This document shows positions 49,590 to 57,861 of a stretch of 64,000 bases of DNA, piece after piece. The notes beneath the pieces were generated by a model. That model did no database searches. It was not told where the DNA came from and saw only the letters and a program-made list of their open reading frames with translations. The stretch comes from Solwaraspora sp. WMMD791 (GTDB taxonomy: Bacteria > Actinomycetota > Actinomycetes > Mycobacteriales > Micromonosporaceae), in NCBI RefSeq assembly GCF_029581195.1, contig NZ_CP120737.1:4689001-4753000 (forward strand), read 5' to 3'. The translations under genes and the position numbers were made by a program. Position 1 is the first letter of the stretch, and every line of letters starts with the position of its first letter.

Positions 49590-50352
49590 ACAGCGCCTGC
49601 GCACCGTACGGCAGTACGTCGAAGTCCAGCGCAACTACCTGCGCAACCCGTTGCCCGTAGAACCCTGGATCTGCCCGACCTGCCGAGGTGCGCGTACCGA
49701 CGGATACGAGTTGTGCCGACCGTGTCAGTCGCACCTCAACCAGTCGGGTGGCATCCTCGCCGACACCGTGGTGCCGATTTCCTACTCTCCGCGCAGCAGT
49801 CAGCACCACCACAACCTGCGGACCTACAAGGACGCGATGACGTCGTCCCGACAGGCCCGTTGGAACCTTCTCGCTCTGTTGCTGCTGTTTCTGAACGACC
49901 ATCTCGACTGCATCGCCGCCCGCGTCGGCGCTGCTCCGACCCACCTGGCTGCTGTGCCCAGCACCCGAGGCAGGACCGGCCTGCATCCACTGGCCGCACT
50001 CGTCGGCGATCGGCTCGACCGGCCGTGGATCAGTTCGACGGTCAACCCCCGATACAGTCAAGGGGACCGTGAGTTCCATTCGGACTGGTTTACTCCAAAT
50101 CTCCTGAATCTCCGGCACCCCATGCATGTGCTGATCCTCGAGGACACCTGGACCACGGGCGCGCGGGCACAGTCCCTGGCGCATGCGCTGAAGACCTCAG
50201 GCGCCGATACGGTCGCTACCGTCGTCCTCGGCCGGCACGTCGGTCTCGGCTCGAACTACGCGCCGGCCAAGCGTCTACTCACTGCCATTGCCAGTCCGGT
50301 CTTCGACACCACCCGCTGCATCCTCGACGAGCCGTCGAAACGGAGAACATGA
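49570..50352 (+). CDS. ComF-type phosphoribosyltransferase with N-terminal zinc ribbon
   Basis: 260 aa if it begins at CTG 49570, which has GGAG 7 nt upstream and overlaps dprA by 20 bp; the frame between (EQRLRTVRQYVEVQRNYLRN) reads as protein. No ATG or GTG is in frame before TTG 49651, the next choice. A four-Cys ribbon (CPTC-x11-CRPC) precedes the PRTase fold with the PRPP loop LILEDTWTTGARAQSLAHAL. ComF-type proteins assist DNA uptake; the coupling to a DprA-like gene points to a shared role. Confidence 0.8.
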   Translation: MTSPSAEQRLRTVRQYVEVQRNYLRNPLPVEPWICPTCRGARTDGYELCRPCQSHLNQSGGILADTVVPISYSPRSSQHHHNLRTYKDAMTSSRQARWNLLALLLLFLNDHLDCIAARVGAAPTHLAAVPSTRGRTGLHPLAALVGDRLDRPWISSTVNPRYSQGDREFHSDWFTPNLLNLRHPMHVLILEDTWTTGARAQSLAHALKTSGADTVATVVLGRHVGLGSNYAPAKRLLTAIASPVFDTTRCILDEPSKRRT

Positions 50353-50539
50353 TCTGGGCCGTCCTGCGGCCGTCCGAAAGGTTTCAACTCTAGGTCCACC
50401 TGGCGCCAGCGCGAGGTACCTCGGCATCTTTCATCTCCCGGGTATCGACGATATCCTAGCTCTTCGAGGTCCTGGCGATTCCCGTGTTGCTGTGGTTGCT
50501 TTCATAGCTCCAACATGGGCAGAGAAGATCGGAGTACTG

Positions 50540-51358
50540 ATGAGATCAATCAATGACTGGTATGCCGATGCTGAAGGCAGAGGATCTGAGGCGTCGGACT
50601 ACGATTGGGAGAACGACGACCGGCCCGATCGTTCCCCAGAATCCTGGCTGGATCGGTCGGACTCTCCTTTCGAAGATGCGGAGATTACACAGGCTGGAGA
50701 CGGTTCACTCAGGCTGGCGGAAAAGCGTTATCCGACAGGCCAAGCAGGGGCGGTGCGAGCGATCCGATCGAGGATGCCTGGTGCAACGGCCGAGGAGATC
50801 GCTGAGCGCCTGCGCCGATCCGGATGGCCAGACACAACTGCTGAGAGCATCGAGAGAATTCTGGGCGAGAGGCGGCAGGCAAAGAAGGGTCGAACGCAGA
50901 CGCCTGAGCGGTTGGCTGAACGACGCGCCACGGCGCCTCGCGCGGGCGCTGCCCCAGCGACCATCGATGGCCCTCCTGTCAGATCAAAATCCACTGTAAG
51001 TGGGAAGATTCGCTTAGCTACGAAAAAGCGGGGGATCGAGAGGGCTGCCTACTCGATAGAGGAGCTGTGTAGACTCGCCAAGGCGGTTCGTAATCTCCGC
51101 AAGATGCAGTCCTTCCGGAATGCAAAGGAGAAGTCGGTGATCAAGCGTCTGAAAACCACCGGCTGGCCTACGGTCACTTCGGCAGATATTCAGGCGGCAC
51201 TGTCTCTTCCGCTGCCTGAGTCGCAGCCGGTTGTCCACCCTGTTGTGCCCAGGCTGCCTGCGCCTCCAGGGCCGCTACCGGAGCAAAAGATAATGCCCGA
51301 CTGCTGTCCGGCATGCGGGATGATTCCAAATGCAATGGGGCAATGTCGCTGTTCGTGA
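50540..51358 (+). CDS. Unknown protein with two GWP motifs and a C-terminal Cys cluster
   Basis: 272 aa from the ATG at 50540 (GGAG 5 nt before); the frame stays open back to 50288, so an earlier non-ATG start is possible. Acidic N-terminus, then two related segments, EEIAERLRRSGWPDTTAESI and SVIKRLKTTGWPTVTSADIQ, sharing RL(R/K)xxGWPxxT(A/S)xxI, which look like paired helix-turn-helix units. Basic middle region. The end CCPACGMIPNAMGQCRCS has the spacing of a zinc knuckle. Lower GC than its neighbours. Probably third gene of the dprA-like operon. Confidence 0.65.
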   Translation: MRSINDWYADAEGRGSEASDYDWENDDRPDRSPESWLDRSDSPFEDAEITQAGDGSLRLAEKRYPTGQAGAVRAIRSRMPGATAEEIAERLRRSGWPDTTAESIERILGERRQAKKGRTQTPERLAERRATAPRAGAAPATIDGPPVRSKSTVSGKIRLATKKRGIERAAYSIEELCRLAKAVRNLRKMQSFRNAKEKSVIKRLKTTGWPTVTSADIQAALSLPLPESQPVVHPVVPRLPAPPGPLPEQKIMPDCCPACGMIPNAMGQCRCS

Positions 51359-51388
51359 TATCCGCGAACCTTTCTTGACAGGCACCTC

Positions 51389-51628
51389 TCAATCAGGAAT
51401 ATCAGTTGGTAGCCGTAACGGAAGCTCTCGCTGATCGAGCGCCTGTGCGGCGAAGCGTAGGCCGGCCAGGATGTCGTCCTCGGTCAGGGCCGGGTACTTC
51501 GCAGCCACCTCGCTGACGCTGTAGCCGTGACCCAGTAGTCCGATTACGGTTGCGACCGGGATACGTGTTCCCGCGATGCAGGGCTCCCCACCCATGATCC
51601 GGTGGTCGATCGAGATCCTGTCGTTCAC
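51389..51628 (-). CDS. DUF433 antitoxin-like protein
   Basis: 79 aa. DUF433 core: ISIDHRIMGGEPCIAGTRIP, VATVIGLLGHGYSVSEVAAK, YPALTEDDILAGLRFAA. DUF433 proteins are usually antitoxins of DUF5615 PIN-like nucleases; no such gene follows, the next being the convergent gene ending at 51358. The GTG overlaps the stop of the lipoprotein gene by 4 bp. Confidence 0.85.
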   Translation of the reverse strand: MNDRISIDHRIMGGEPCIAGTRIPVATVIGLLGHGYSVSEVAAKYPALTEDDILAGLRFAAQALDQRELPLRLPTDIPD

Positions 51629-52116
51629 GGCGTGACGCTGACAATGGTGTGCAGCATGGCGAACTCGCCGCCGCCGGTCAGGCATTCGGGGGTCACCTCG
51701 GGCAGGTCGAGGTCGCTGGTCGACGGGTTGGCGTAGCCGCCATCGCCGACGACCCGGCTGCCGATCGCGATCGGCTCCCGACCCGGTACGTCGACCCCGG
51801 TGACCTGCCCACCGTCCCGCCACACCTTCGTGCCGGGCGGCCAGACGGCGACGTTGCGCATCCCGTCCGGCCCGGTCGTCACGTCCGGTTCGAGGACGAA
51901 GCAGTCCGCGTCGGCGAGGTGACGCAGGTATCCGTCGATCTGCGCGTCGTCGCCGCCACCTTGGACGTCGTGGACGAGCAACGTCGGGTCGGTTTCGGCG
52001 ACGGAGACCGGCGGACTCGGCGTACAGCCGAAGCAACCTGCGACCGACAGCGCGGCGAGCAACACCACCGGAGGCGGCGCGCCCCGGCGGCGGAAGTAGC
52101 TGTGTCGCCGTACCAC
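51625..52116 (-). CDS. Small lipoprotein
   Basis: 163 aa. The GTG at 52116 has GGAGG 8 nt upstream. Arg-rich start, hydrophobic VVLLAALSVAGC with lipobox Cys28, then a mature domain with DADCFVLEPDVTTGPDGMRN and VAVWPPGTKVWRDGGQVTGV. No recognised function. Coupled to the DUF433 gene, which is unusual for an antitoxin family. Confidence 0.7.
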   Translation of the reverse strand: MVRRHSYFRRRGAPPPVVLLAALSVAGCFGCTPSPPVSVAETDPTLLVHDVQGGGDDAQIDGYLRHLADADCFVLEPDVTTGPDGMRNVAVWPPGTKVWRDGGQVTGVDVPGREPIAIGSRVVGDGGYANPSTSDLDLPEVTPECLTGGGEFAMLHTIVSVTP

Positions 52117-52188
52117 GTCGGTGCCTCCAAGTAGCGAAGTAGCTGAACCCGGCTGCTCGCCCAGCGCATGACCTGCTGAACAACCATG

Positions 52189-52219
52189 TTGACTCTCAGG
52201 TCGCTTGAGACGCCATAGT
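52189..52219 (+). promoter_or_regulatory. MerR-type promoter with 19-bp spacer
   Basis: TTGACT (52189-52194), a 19-nt spacer, CATAGT (52214-52219), then 7 nt to the ATG. The dyad TCTCA-N7-TGAGA (52194-52210) lies in the spacer. The long spacer and spacer-centred dyad are the hallmark of MerR-activated promoters, here for the MerR gene itself. The mRNA appears leaderless. Confidence 0.65.
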
Positions 52220-52226
52220 CATCGCC

Positions 52227-53228
52227 ATGGACGAGCTCTACTCGATCGGCGAGGTCGCCAGGCGTACCGGCCTGAGCGTCAGCGCGATCCGGTTCTACTC
52301 CGACGCCGGGATCGTCACCCCTGCGGAGCACACCGACGCCGGATACCGGCGCTACGACGTCGACGGAATCGCGCGTCTCGAACTGATCCGTACCCTGCGC
52401 GAGCTGGACGCGGGCATCGACGACATCCGCAAACTGCTGGCCGACGAGATCACGTTGGGCGATCTCGCGACCGCGCACCTGGCGGTCGTCGACCGCCAGT
52501 TGAGCCGGTTCCGGGCCCGCCGGGCCGTTCTCCGCACGATCGTGAAACAACACGGTACGACCGAACAGGTGAGCCTCATGCACAAGCTGGTGACCATGTC
52601 CGACGACGACCGCGAGCAGCTCGTCGACGACTTCTGGGCCGAGGCTACCGCCGACCTCGGGATCGACGACTTCGTCGACTATCTGCGCCCGTGGCGGCCC
52701 CGGTTGCCGGCGGATCCGACCAGCGAGCAGCTCGAGGCGTGGATCGAGCTGGCCGACCTGGTCCAGGATGCCGACTTCCGGCAGGCGGTCCGCCGGTTCT
52801 TCAGTGACACCTTCGCCGGTCCGGCGGCCGACCAGGGGCCGCAGCCGCAGCCACCTGGCACCGGAGCGGACCCGCAGACGGGGATGCAGACGGATGCGGA
52901 GGTGGATGCGGAGGTGGAGCAACTGGTGGAGCTGCTCACCGAGGCCAGGGCTGCGGCTGCGGCCGGGCTGCCGGTCGACTCGCCGCAGGCCCGGGAGCTG
53001 GCCGGCCGGTACGTGGCAGCTGTCGCGGCGCGCGCCGACGATCCGGATGTGGACGCCGTACGGCGTCAGTTGGCCGCCGCCGACCCTGGTCGGCAGGTGA
53101 GCCGGCACGCCGAGCTGCTCGGCAGGTACCACTCGTTGACGGCGACGATCAACGGCGTACCGCAGCCGAAGGCGGCCGACGCGCCGGCCACCACCTGGCT
53201 GCACGCGGCGGTCATGGCCCTGCCCTGA
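52227..53228 (+). CDS. MerR-family regulator with helical effector domain
   Basis: 333 aa. N-terminal MerR domain: LYSIGEVARRTGLSVSAIRF, AGYRRYDVDGIARLELIRTL. The coiled coil follows near residue 90. The long C-terminal part (residues 110-333) is helical and lacks Cys ligands for metal. It resembles effector domains that bind small molecules, as in TipA-like regulators; the ligand is unknown. Probably autoregulated through the promoter at 52189. Confidence 0.9.
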   Translation: MDELYSIGEVARRTGLSVSAIRFYSDAGIVTPAEHTDAGYRRYDVDGIARLELIRTLRELDAGIDDIRKLLADEITLGDLATAHLAVVDRQLSRFRARRAVLRTIVKQHGTTEQVSLMHKLVTMSDDDREQLVDDFWAEATADLGIDDFVDYLRPWRPRLPADPTSEQLEAWIELADLVQDADFRQAVRRFFSDTFAGPAADQGPQPQPPGTGADPQTGMQTDAEVDAEVEQLVELLTEARAAAAAGLPVDSPQARELAGRYVAAVAARADDPDVDAVRRQLAAADPGRQVSRHAELLGRYHSLTATINGVPQPKAADAPATTWLHAAVMALP

Positions 53229-53356
53229 GGCGGTCGTCGGCGAAGTCGCGGCGGGTCTCAAAAGCGGGTCGGCGCGGCGGCGCGGAGATTCCATGCCCTG
53301 ACCCGCAAGATCATTTGGGTGGGGGCGTGGGGAGCCTCGGACGGTACGCTCACCCG

Positions 53357-54613
53357 ATGGCCGGCGACACCTACCGCTTCGGTGAGTACGAACTGGACAT
53401 GGCCCGCTACGAGCTGCGCCGATCCGGCCAGCCGGTCCACATCGAGCCCCGGGCCCTCGACCTGCTGCAGTACCTGATCGAGCACCGCGACCGGGTGGTG
53501 CCCAAGACCGAACTGCTCGACCAGGTGTGGGGCGACCGGTTCGTCAGCGAGGCGGCGCTCACCACCGGGCTGCGTACCGCCCGCCTGGCCATCGGTGACA
53601 CCGGCCGCCACCAGCAGCTCATCCGCACGGTGCACCGACGCGGATACCAGTTCGTGGCAGCGGTAACGGTGCTCCCCGCCGACGGCAGGGCCGGCACCGG
53701 CCACCGCGCCGAGCCCGGCACCCGTACCGGAGCCGGTGCGGTCACTGCACCGACGGGCGCGCCGGGCGGCCCGGAGAGCCAGATCGTCCGGTTCTGCCGG
53801 GCCGACGACGGCACCCGCATCGCGTACGCCACCGTCGGATCCGGGCCGCCGCTGCTCAAGGCCGCCAACTGGATGTCGCACCTCGATCTGGAGTGGACCA
53901 CCCCGGTCTGGTCGCACTGGCTCAGCGGTCTGGCCCGCAACCGCCAGCTGGTCCGCTACGACGAGCGGGGCTGCGGCCTGTCCGACTGGGACGTGCCGAG
54001 TTTCTCCTTCGACGACTGGGTCGACGACCTGGAGACCGTGGTCGACGCGGTGGGCCTCGACCGGTTTCCGCTGCTCGGCGTCTCGCAGGGCGGTGCGGTG
54101 GCGGTCGCGTACGCGGTCCGTCGTCCGGAGCGGGTCAGCCGGCTGATTCTCGCCGGGGCGTACGCCCGGGGTCGCCTGGTCCGGGCCCGCGACCAGGCCG
54201 AACGAGACGAGGCCGCGCTGGACCTGAACCTGGCCCGGGTCGGCTGGACCCACCAGGATCCGAGTTTCCTCGGGGTGTTCGCCGCCCAGTTCCTGCCGGA
54301 CGGTACGCCGGAGGAGCTCGAGGAGTTCATCGGCTTCCAGCGGCGGACGACGTCGCCTGCCAACGGGGTCCGTTTCCTCGAGGAGTTCGCCCGCATCGAC
54401 GTGTCGGCGATCGCCCACCGGGTGCAGTGCCCGACCCTGATCCTGCACTGCCGCGACGACCTGCGGGTGCCGATCTCGCAGGCCAGCGAGCTGGCCACGC
54501 TCATCCCGGACAGTCAACTGGTCCTGCTGGACAGCCGTAACCACCTGCTCAGCGCGACCGAGCCGGCGTGGCCGGAGTTCCTCGCCCAGATCGACGCGTT
54601 TCTGACCGACTGA
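53357..54613 (+). CDS. Winged-helix (OmpR-type) and alpha/beta hydrolase fusion
   Basis: 418 aa. Residues 1-105 are a Trans_reg_C DNA-binding domain (YRFGEYELDMARYELRRSGQ, RALDLLQYLIEHRDRVVPKT, LIRTVHRRGYQFV). After a Gly/Thr/Ala linker, residues 150-418 are an alpha/beta hydrolase with nucleophile elbow LGVSQGGAVA, an acid in HCRDDLRVP and the late His in SRNHLLSA. TACGCT at 53345-53350, 6 nt before the ATG, suggests a leaderless start. A regulator whose hydrolase domain senses or destroys its ligand is a fair guess. Confidence 0.88.
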   Translation: MAGDTYRFGEYELDMARYELRRSGQPVHIEPRALDLLQYLIEHRDRVVPKTELLDQVWGDRFVSEAALTTGLRTARLAIGDTGRHQQLIRTVHRRGYQFVAAVTVLPADGRAGTGHRAEPGTRTGAGAVTAPTGAPGGPESQIVRFCRADDGTRIAYATVGSGPPLLKAANWMSHLDLEWTTPVWSHWLSGLARNRQLVRYDERGCGLSDWDVPSFSFDDWVDDLETVVDAVGLDRFPLLGVSQGGAVAVAYAVRRPERVSRLILAGAYARGRLVRARDQAERDEAALDLNLARVGWTHQDPSFLGVFAAQFLPDGTPEELEEFIGFQRRTTSPANGVRFLEEFARIDVSAIAHRVQCPTLILHCRDDLRVPISQASELATLIPDSQLVLLDSRNHLLSATEPAWPEFLAQIDAFLTD

Positions 54614-54648
54614 CCAGCTGGCGGCGCAGTGACCAGAGAGGAGCCGGC

Positions 54649-55575
54649 ATGAGGATGCTCGTCGTGGGTGGGTCCGGTCTGATCGGTACCCACGTGGTCG
54701 ACCTGTTGCGCGAGCGCGGCCATGTCGTCACCACGGTGGCGCGGACCGCGCGGGCCGGGGTCGACCACGTGCTCGATGTCGAGTCCGCCTCGGTCGACGA
54801 CCTGCGGCCACTGCTCGTCGGTCAGGACGGGGTCGTCTACGGCACCCGGGTCGACGAGCAGCGGGTGCTTCCCGCGCCGATCCATCCCGTGCTCCGTGCC
54901 GAACTCGTCGATCCCGTGGAACGGATGTTCACCGCCGCGCGGCACGCCGGCCTGACCCGTGGTGTCCTGCTCGGTTCCTACTACACGTACCACGACCGGC
55001 TCCGTCCCCAGTGGCGTCTCGGCGATCGGCACGCGTACATCCGGTGCCGGCTGGAGCAGGCCCGGCAGGCGCGGGTGGCGGCCGGGCCCGAACTACCGGT
55101 CACAGTGCTGGAGCTGCCCTTCGTCTTCGGCCGGGCTGGTGACCGGCTGCCGAACTGGGCCGGCCCGCTGGACCGGTGGGCGCGGTCGGCGGCACCGCTG
55201 CTGGCCCCGGTCGGTGGGACCGCCGCGGCCTCGGCGGGCAGCGTCGCCGTCGCGGCGGTGGACGCCCTCGAGGGCGCGCACGGTGCGGACGTTCCGGTCG
55301 CCGACGCCAATCTCACCTGGGTCGAGATGATCGGGCGGATCGCCGGGGCGGTCGGCCGGCCCAGGCCGGTACGTCGGCTGCCCGCCGTCGCGGTCCGTTC
55401 CGGCCTGCGACTCGGCGGCGCGCTGCAGGCGCTCGCTCGTAGGGAGTCCGGCCTGCACCTGACCCACCTTCCCGACCTGCTTCTCGCCGAGCTGTTCATC
55501 GAGCCGCTGACCGGCCGACCGCTCGAACCGGCGCTGCGCGAGACCTTCGCCGCGTCACCTGCCCGCAGCGGGTGA
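54649..55575 (+). CDS. NAD-dependent epimerase/dehydratase family protein
   Basis: 308 aa. ATG with GAGAGGAG upstream. The N-terminal MLVVGGSGLIGTHVVDLLRE is the extended-SDR Rossmann motif. The usual YxxxK is altered: GSYYTYHDRLRPQ lies at its place. LELPFVFGRAGDRLPNWAG matches the family. Only 35 bp after the hydrolase fusion, so likely its operon partner and possibly its regulated target. Confidence 0.82.
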   Translation: MRMLVVGGSGLIGTHVVDLLRERGHVVTTVARTARAGVDHVLDVESASVDDLRPLLVGQDGVVYGTRVDEQRVLPAPIHPVLRAELVDPVERMFTAARHAGLTRGVLLGSYYTYHDRLRPQWRLGDRHAYIRCRLEQARQARVAAGPELPVTVLELPFVFGRAGDRLPNWAGPLDRWARSAAPLLAPVGGTAAASAGSVAVAAVDALEGAHGADVPVADANLTWVEMIGRIAGAVGRPRPVRRLPAVAVRSGLRLGGALQALARRESGLHLTHLPDLLLAELFIEPLTGRPLEPALRETFAASPARSG

Positions 55576-55604
55576 GAAGGTTCGTCCCGATGGCCGAGAA
55601 GCGG

Positions 55605-56237
55605 TCACTCGGCCGGCTGCAACGGCTCGCAGGCGGCCAAGGCGTCGGCGACTGCCGGATCCGAGGAGTCCAGGTCGTCGGCCCACTCGACGTCGCGTTC
55701 GGCCAGGCAGTTGCGGTACGCGGCGGCACCGCTCTGGTCGACTCCGGTGTCGGCGTCGGTGTCGCCGCGAGGGCCACCGGGGCCGCCGGCCGGTAGCTCG
55801 GCCTGGCACGCTTCCTGCGCCGCCGCCCAGGTCTCGTCGTCCACCCCGTCGGGTCGCAGCATGTCGGCGAAGCCGCCGCCCGGTCCCTGCCCGCCTGGTC
55901 CCTGCCCGCCCGGTCCGCCGGTCGGTCGGTCCGACGGGAAGCCTTCCGGTCCGTCCGACGGGAAGCCTTCCGGTCGGTCCGAGGGGAAGCCTGACGGTCG
56001 GTCCGACGGGAAGCCTTCCGGTCGGCCGGACCGTTGCGCGTCCGGTGCTCCGGCCGGCAGGTCGCCGACGTCGATGCCGTTGTCCCGCAGGCATTCGACG
56101 TACCCGCTCATCCCACCGCCGGCCGTCGCCTCCTGGCCGGTCGTCTCCGGGTCGGCGTCGCCACACGCGGTGAGCAGGAGCAGCAGGCAGACGCCGCCAG
56201 CGACGCCCCACCTGGACTGCCTGAGTGCAACGAGCAC
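55605..56237 (-). CDS. Lipoprotein with tandem PEGFPSDR repeats
   Basis: 210 aa. GTG start with GGGGAGGG upstream. Signal sequence with lipobox LLTAC (Cys25). Residues 73-104 are four 8-residue repeats (PEGFPSDR), then a Gly/Gln/Pro stretch. Two homologous cysteine-bearing segments, YVECLRDNGIDVGDLP and YRNCLAERDVEWADDL, flank the repeats and suggest a duplicated small domain. Divergent from the efflux operon at 56434, so it may serve as its extracytoplasmic partner. Confidence 0.78.
   Translation of the reverse strand: MLVALRQSRWGVAGGVCLLLLLTACGDADPETTGQEATAGGGMSGYVECLRDNGIDVGDLPAGAPDAQRSGRPEGFPSDRPSGFPSDRPEGFPSDGPEGFPSDRPTGGPGGQGPGGQGPGGGFADMLRPDGVDDETWAAAQEACQAELPAGGPGGPRGDTDADTGVDQSGAAAYRNCLAERDVEWADDLDSSDPAVADALAACEPLQPAE
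55926..56021. repeat. Four tandem 24-bp repeats inside the lipoprotein gene
   Basis: Four contiguous 24-bp units, each encoding PEGFPSDR or a one-residue variant. In-frame length variation between strains would be expected. Confidence 0.85.
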
Positions 56238-56433
56238 AGCCGTACCCTCCCCATCCGTTCAGCCCGCGACGGTCGTCGACAGTGCACCGGCAAGCAGAAC
56301 CGGTGTACCTCCGGAGCGCGTCAGGGATTGCTGTGACCGGGCTGAGCGTCGCCACCGGACCGGGCAGATTTCACAGCGAACGTCGAGGCACTGCCGAGCC
56401 GCCACCGAGCTGGCGCCGCAACACTGCGCGCTC

Positions 56434-57861
56434 ATGACATTCAGCCGTTGGCAGGGGCCGGCGTGGCGGTGGCGTGGCGGACGGCGACTGGCGGTAGCAG
56501 CGGTCGGCGCGACGCTGACCATGGCCGGAGCGTTCGCGTACGGGCTGACCGGTGCGAGCCGCGCCGACGAGACCGACCCGGTCACCACTGCTCGGGTCGA
56601 TCGGGGTCCTGTCACGGTCGAGATCGCCGCTGCGGCGAGCGTGCAGCCGGCGCAGGACCGCCAACTGAGTTTCGCGGTGGCGGGGACGGTCAACCGGCTG
56701 GACGTACGGCTCGGTCAGGACGTGGCGGCCGGCGACGTCCTGGCGTCGATCGACGACGGCGACGCCGTCACCGAGGTCGAGCAGGCGCAGGCGGAGCTGG
56801 CCGACGCGCAGGACGTGTTGGCGGCGGCCCGGCAGGCGGCTACGGACGACGTGGCCGGTGGCGACGGTGCCGCCAGCGACGGTTGCGCCACCACCCTCAC
56901 CGGTACGGCGGTGCGCCTCGGGTCGACCAGTGCCGTCGTCACCACCAGTGCCGGGCTGGCGGCTGGGACGACTCCGGAGCCGACCGCCGATGCCAGCCCA
57001 TCAGCCAGTCCGACGCCGACACCGGGTGCTCCGTCGTCGCCGGGACCGGCTTCCACGGCCACCGTCGGCCCCGTTCCGACGGCCTCGACCACACCCACGC
57101 CGCCGACGTCGCCATCGGCGTCGAGCGTGCCGACCGGTCGGTCGACGCCGCAATCTGACGGTACCGGGACCACCTGTCGCCCGTCCGACGCGCAGAGCGG
57201 TACCGGATCAGGCGGTACCGGATCAGGCGGCGGTGACCAGGTGTTGCGGGCCCAGCAGCAGGTCACCGCAGCCGAGCTGCGGTTGGCCGCGGCCGAGGAC
57301 GAACTCGCCGGTACGGTGATCCGCGCCCCGATGGACGGCAAGGTGCTCGCCATAGCTGGTGCCGTCGGCAGCACGGTCCGGGCCGGCGGCACTTTCATCG
57401 AGCTCGCGGCGGTCGCCGAGATGCAGGTGACGGCGAGTTTCCCGGAGGCCGACGCCGCCCGGCTGGCGGTCGGCCAGCCCGCCGTGGTCACCCTGCCGAC
57501 CCGGCCCGACGCCGAGTTTCCCGCCCGGGTCGGCCAGCTCGATCCGGTCGGCACCGTCGACGGGCAGCTGGTCCGTTACGGCGTGCTCATCGACTTCGAC
57601 GAGGTGCCAGCCGACCTGCTGGTCGGTCAGAGCGCCAGTGTGCGGATCGTCGTGGACGAGGTGGCGGACGTCGTACGGATACCGGTGACCGCCCTGCGCG
57701 GCGACGGCGGCGAGGACGTGGTGATCGTCCGGGTAGCCGATGGTGGCCAGCAACGCCGGGTGGTGGTCGTCGGCGTTCGTGGTGACCGGTACGTCGAGGT
57801 GGTCGACGGTCTGACGGTTGATGAGGAGATCGTGAGCTCGGGTGCTGGAGGTGGCTCGTGA
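56434..57861 (+). CDS. Membrane-fusion (HlyD/RND-type) efflux adaptor, first of two
   Basis: 475 aa from the ATG at 56434; no clear ribosome-binding site. N-terminal TM helix (LAVAAVGATLTMAGAFAYGL), lipoyl half-motifs around FAVAGTVNRLDVRLGQDVAA and APMDGKVLAIAGAVGS, coiled-coil arms (QAQAELADAQDVLAAARQA), and a long Ser/Thr/Pro insert (about 185-250) between them. A beta-barrel domain follows. Likely the periplasmic-side adaptor of a MacB-type exporter in a Gram-positive envelope. Confidence 0.85.
   Translation: MTFSRWQGPAWRWRGGRRLAVAAVGATLTMAGAFAYGLTGASRADETDPVTTARVDRGPVTVEIAAAASVQPAQDRQLSFAVAGTVNRLDVRLGQDVAAGDVLASIDDGDAVTEVEQAQAELADAQDVLAAARQAATDDVAGGDGAASDGCATTLTGTAVRLGSTSAVVTTSAGLAAGTTPEPTADASPSASPTPTPGAPSSPGPASTATVGPVPTASTTPTPPTSPSASSVPTGRSTPQSDGTGTTCRPSDAQSGTGSGGTGSGGGDQVLRAQQQVTAAELRLAAAEDELAGTVIRAPMDGKVLAIAGAVGSTVRAGGTFIELAAVAEMQVTASFPEADAARLAVGQPAVVTLPTRPDAEFPARVGQLDPVGTVDGQLVRYGVLIDFDEVPADLLVGQSASVRIVVDEVADVVRIPVTALRGDGGEDVVIVRVADGGQQRRVVVVGVRGDRYVEVVDGLTVDEEIVSSGAGGGS

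Noticed and set aside
50553-50999. Plus-strand 148-codon frame inside the GWP-repeat gene
   Set aside because: Out of frame with the zinc knuckle and GWP motifs; no motif of its own.
55926-56021. CRISPR-like array
   Set aside because: The 24-bp units are contiguous without spacers and are in-frame codon repeats of a lipoprotein.
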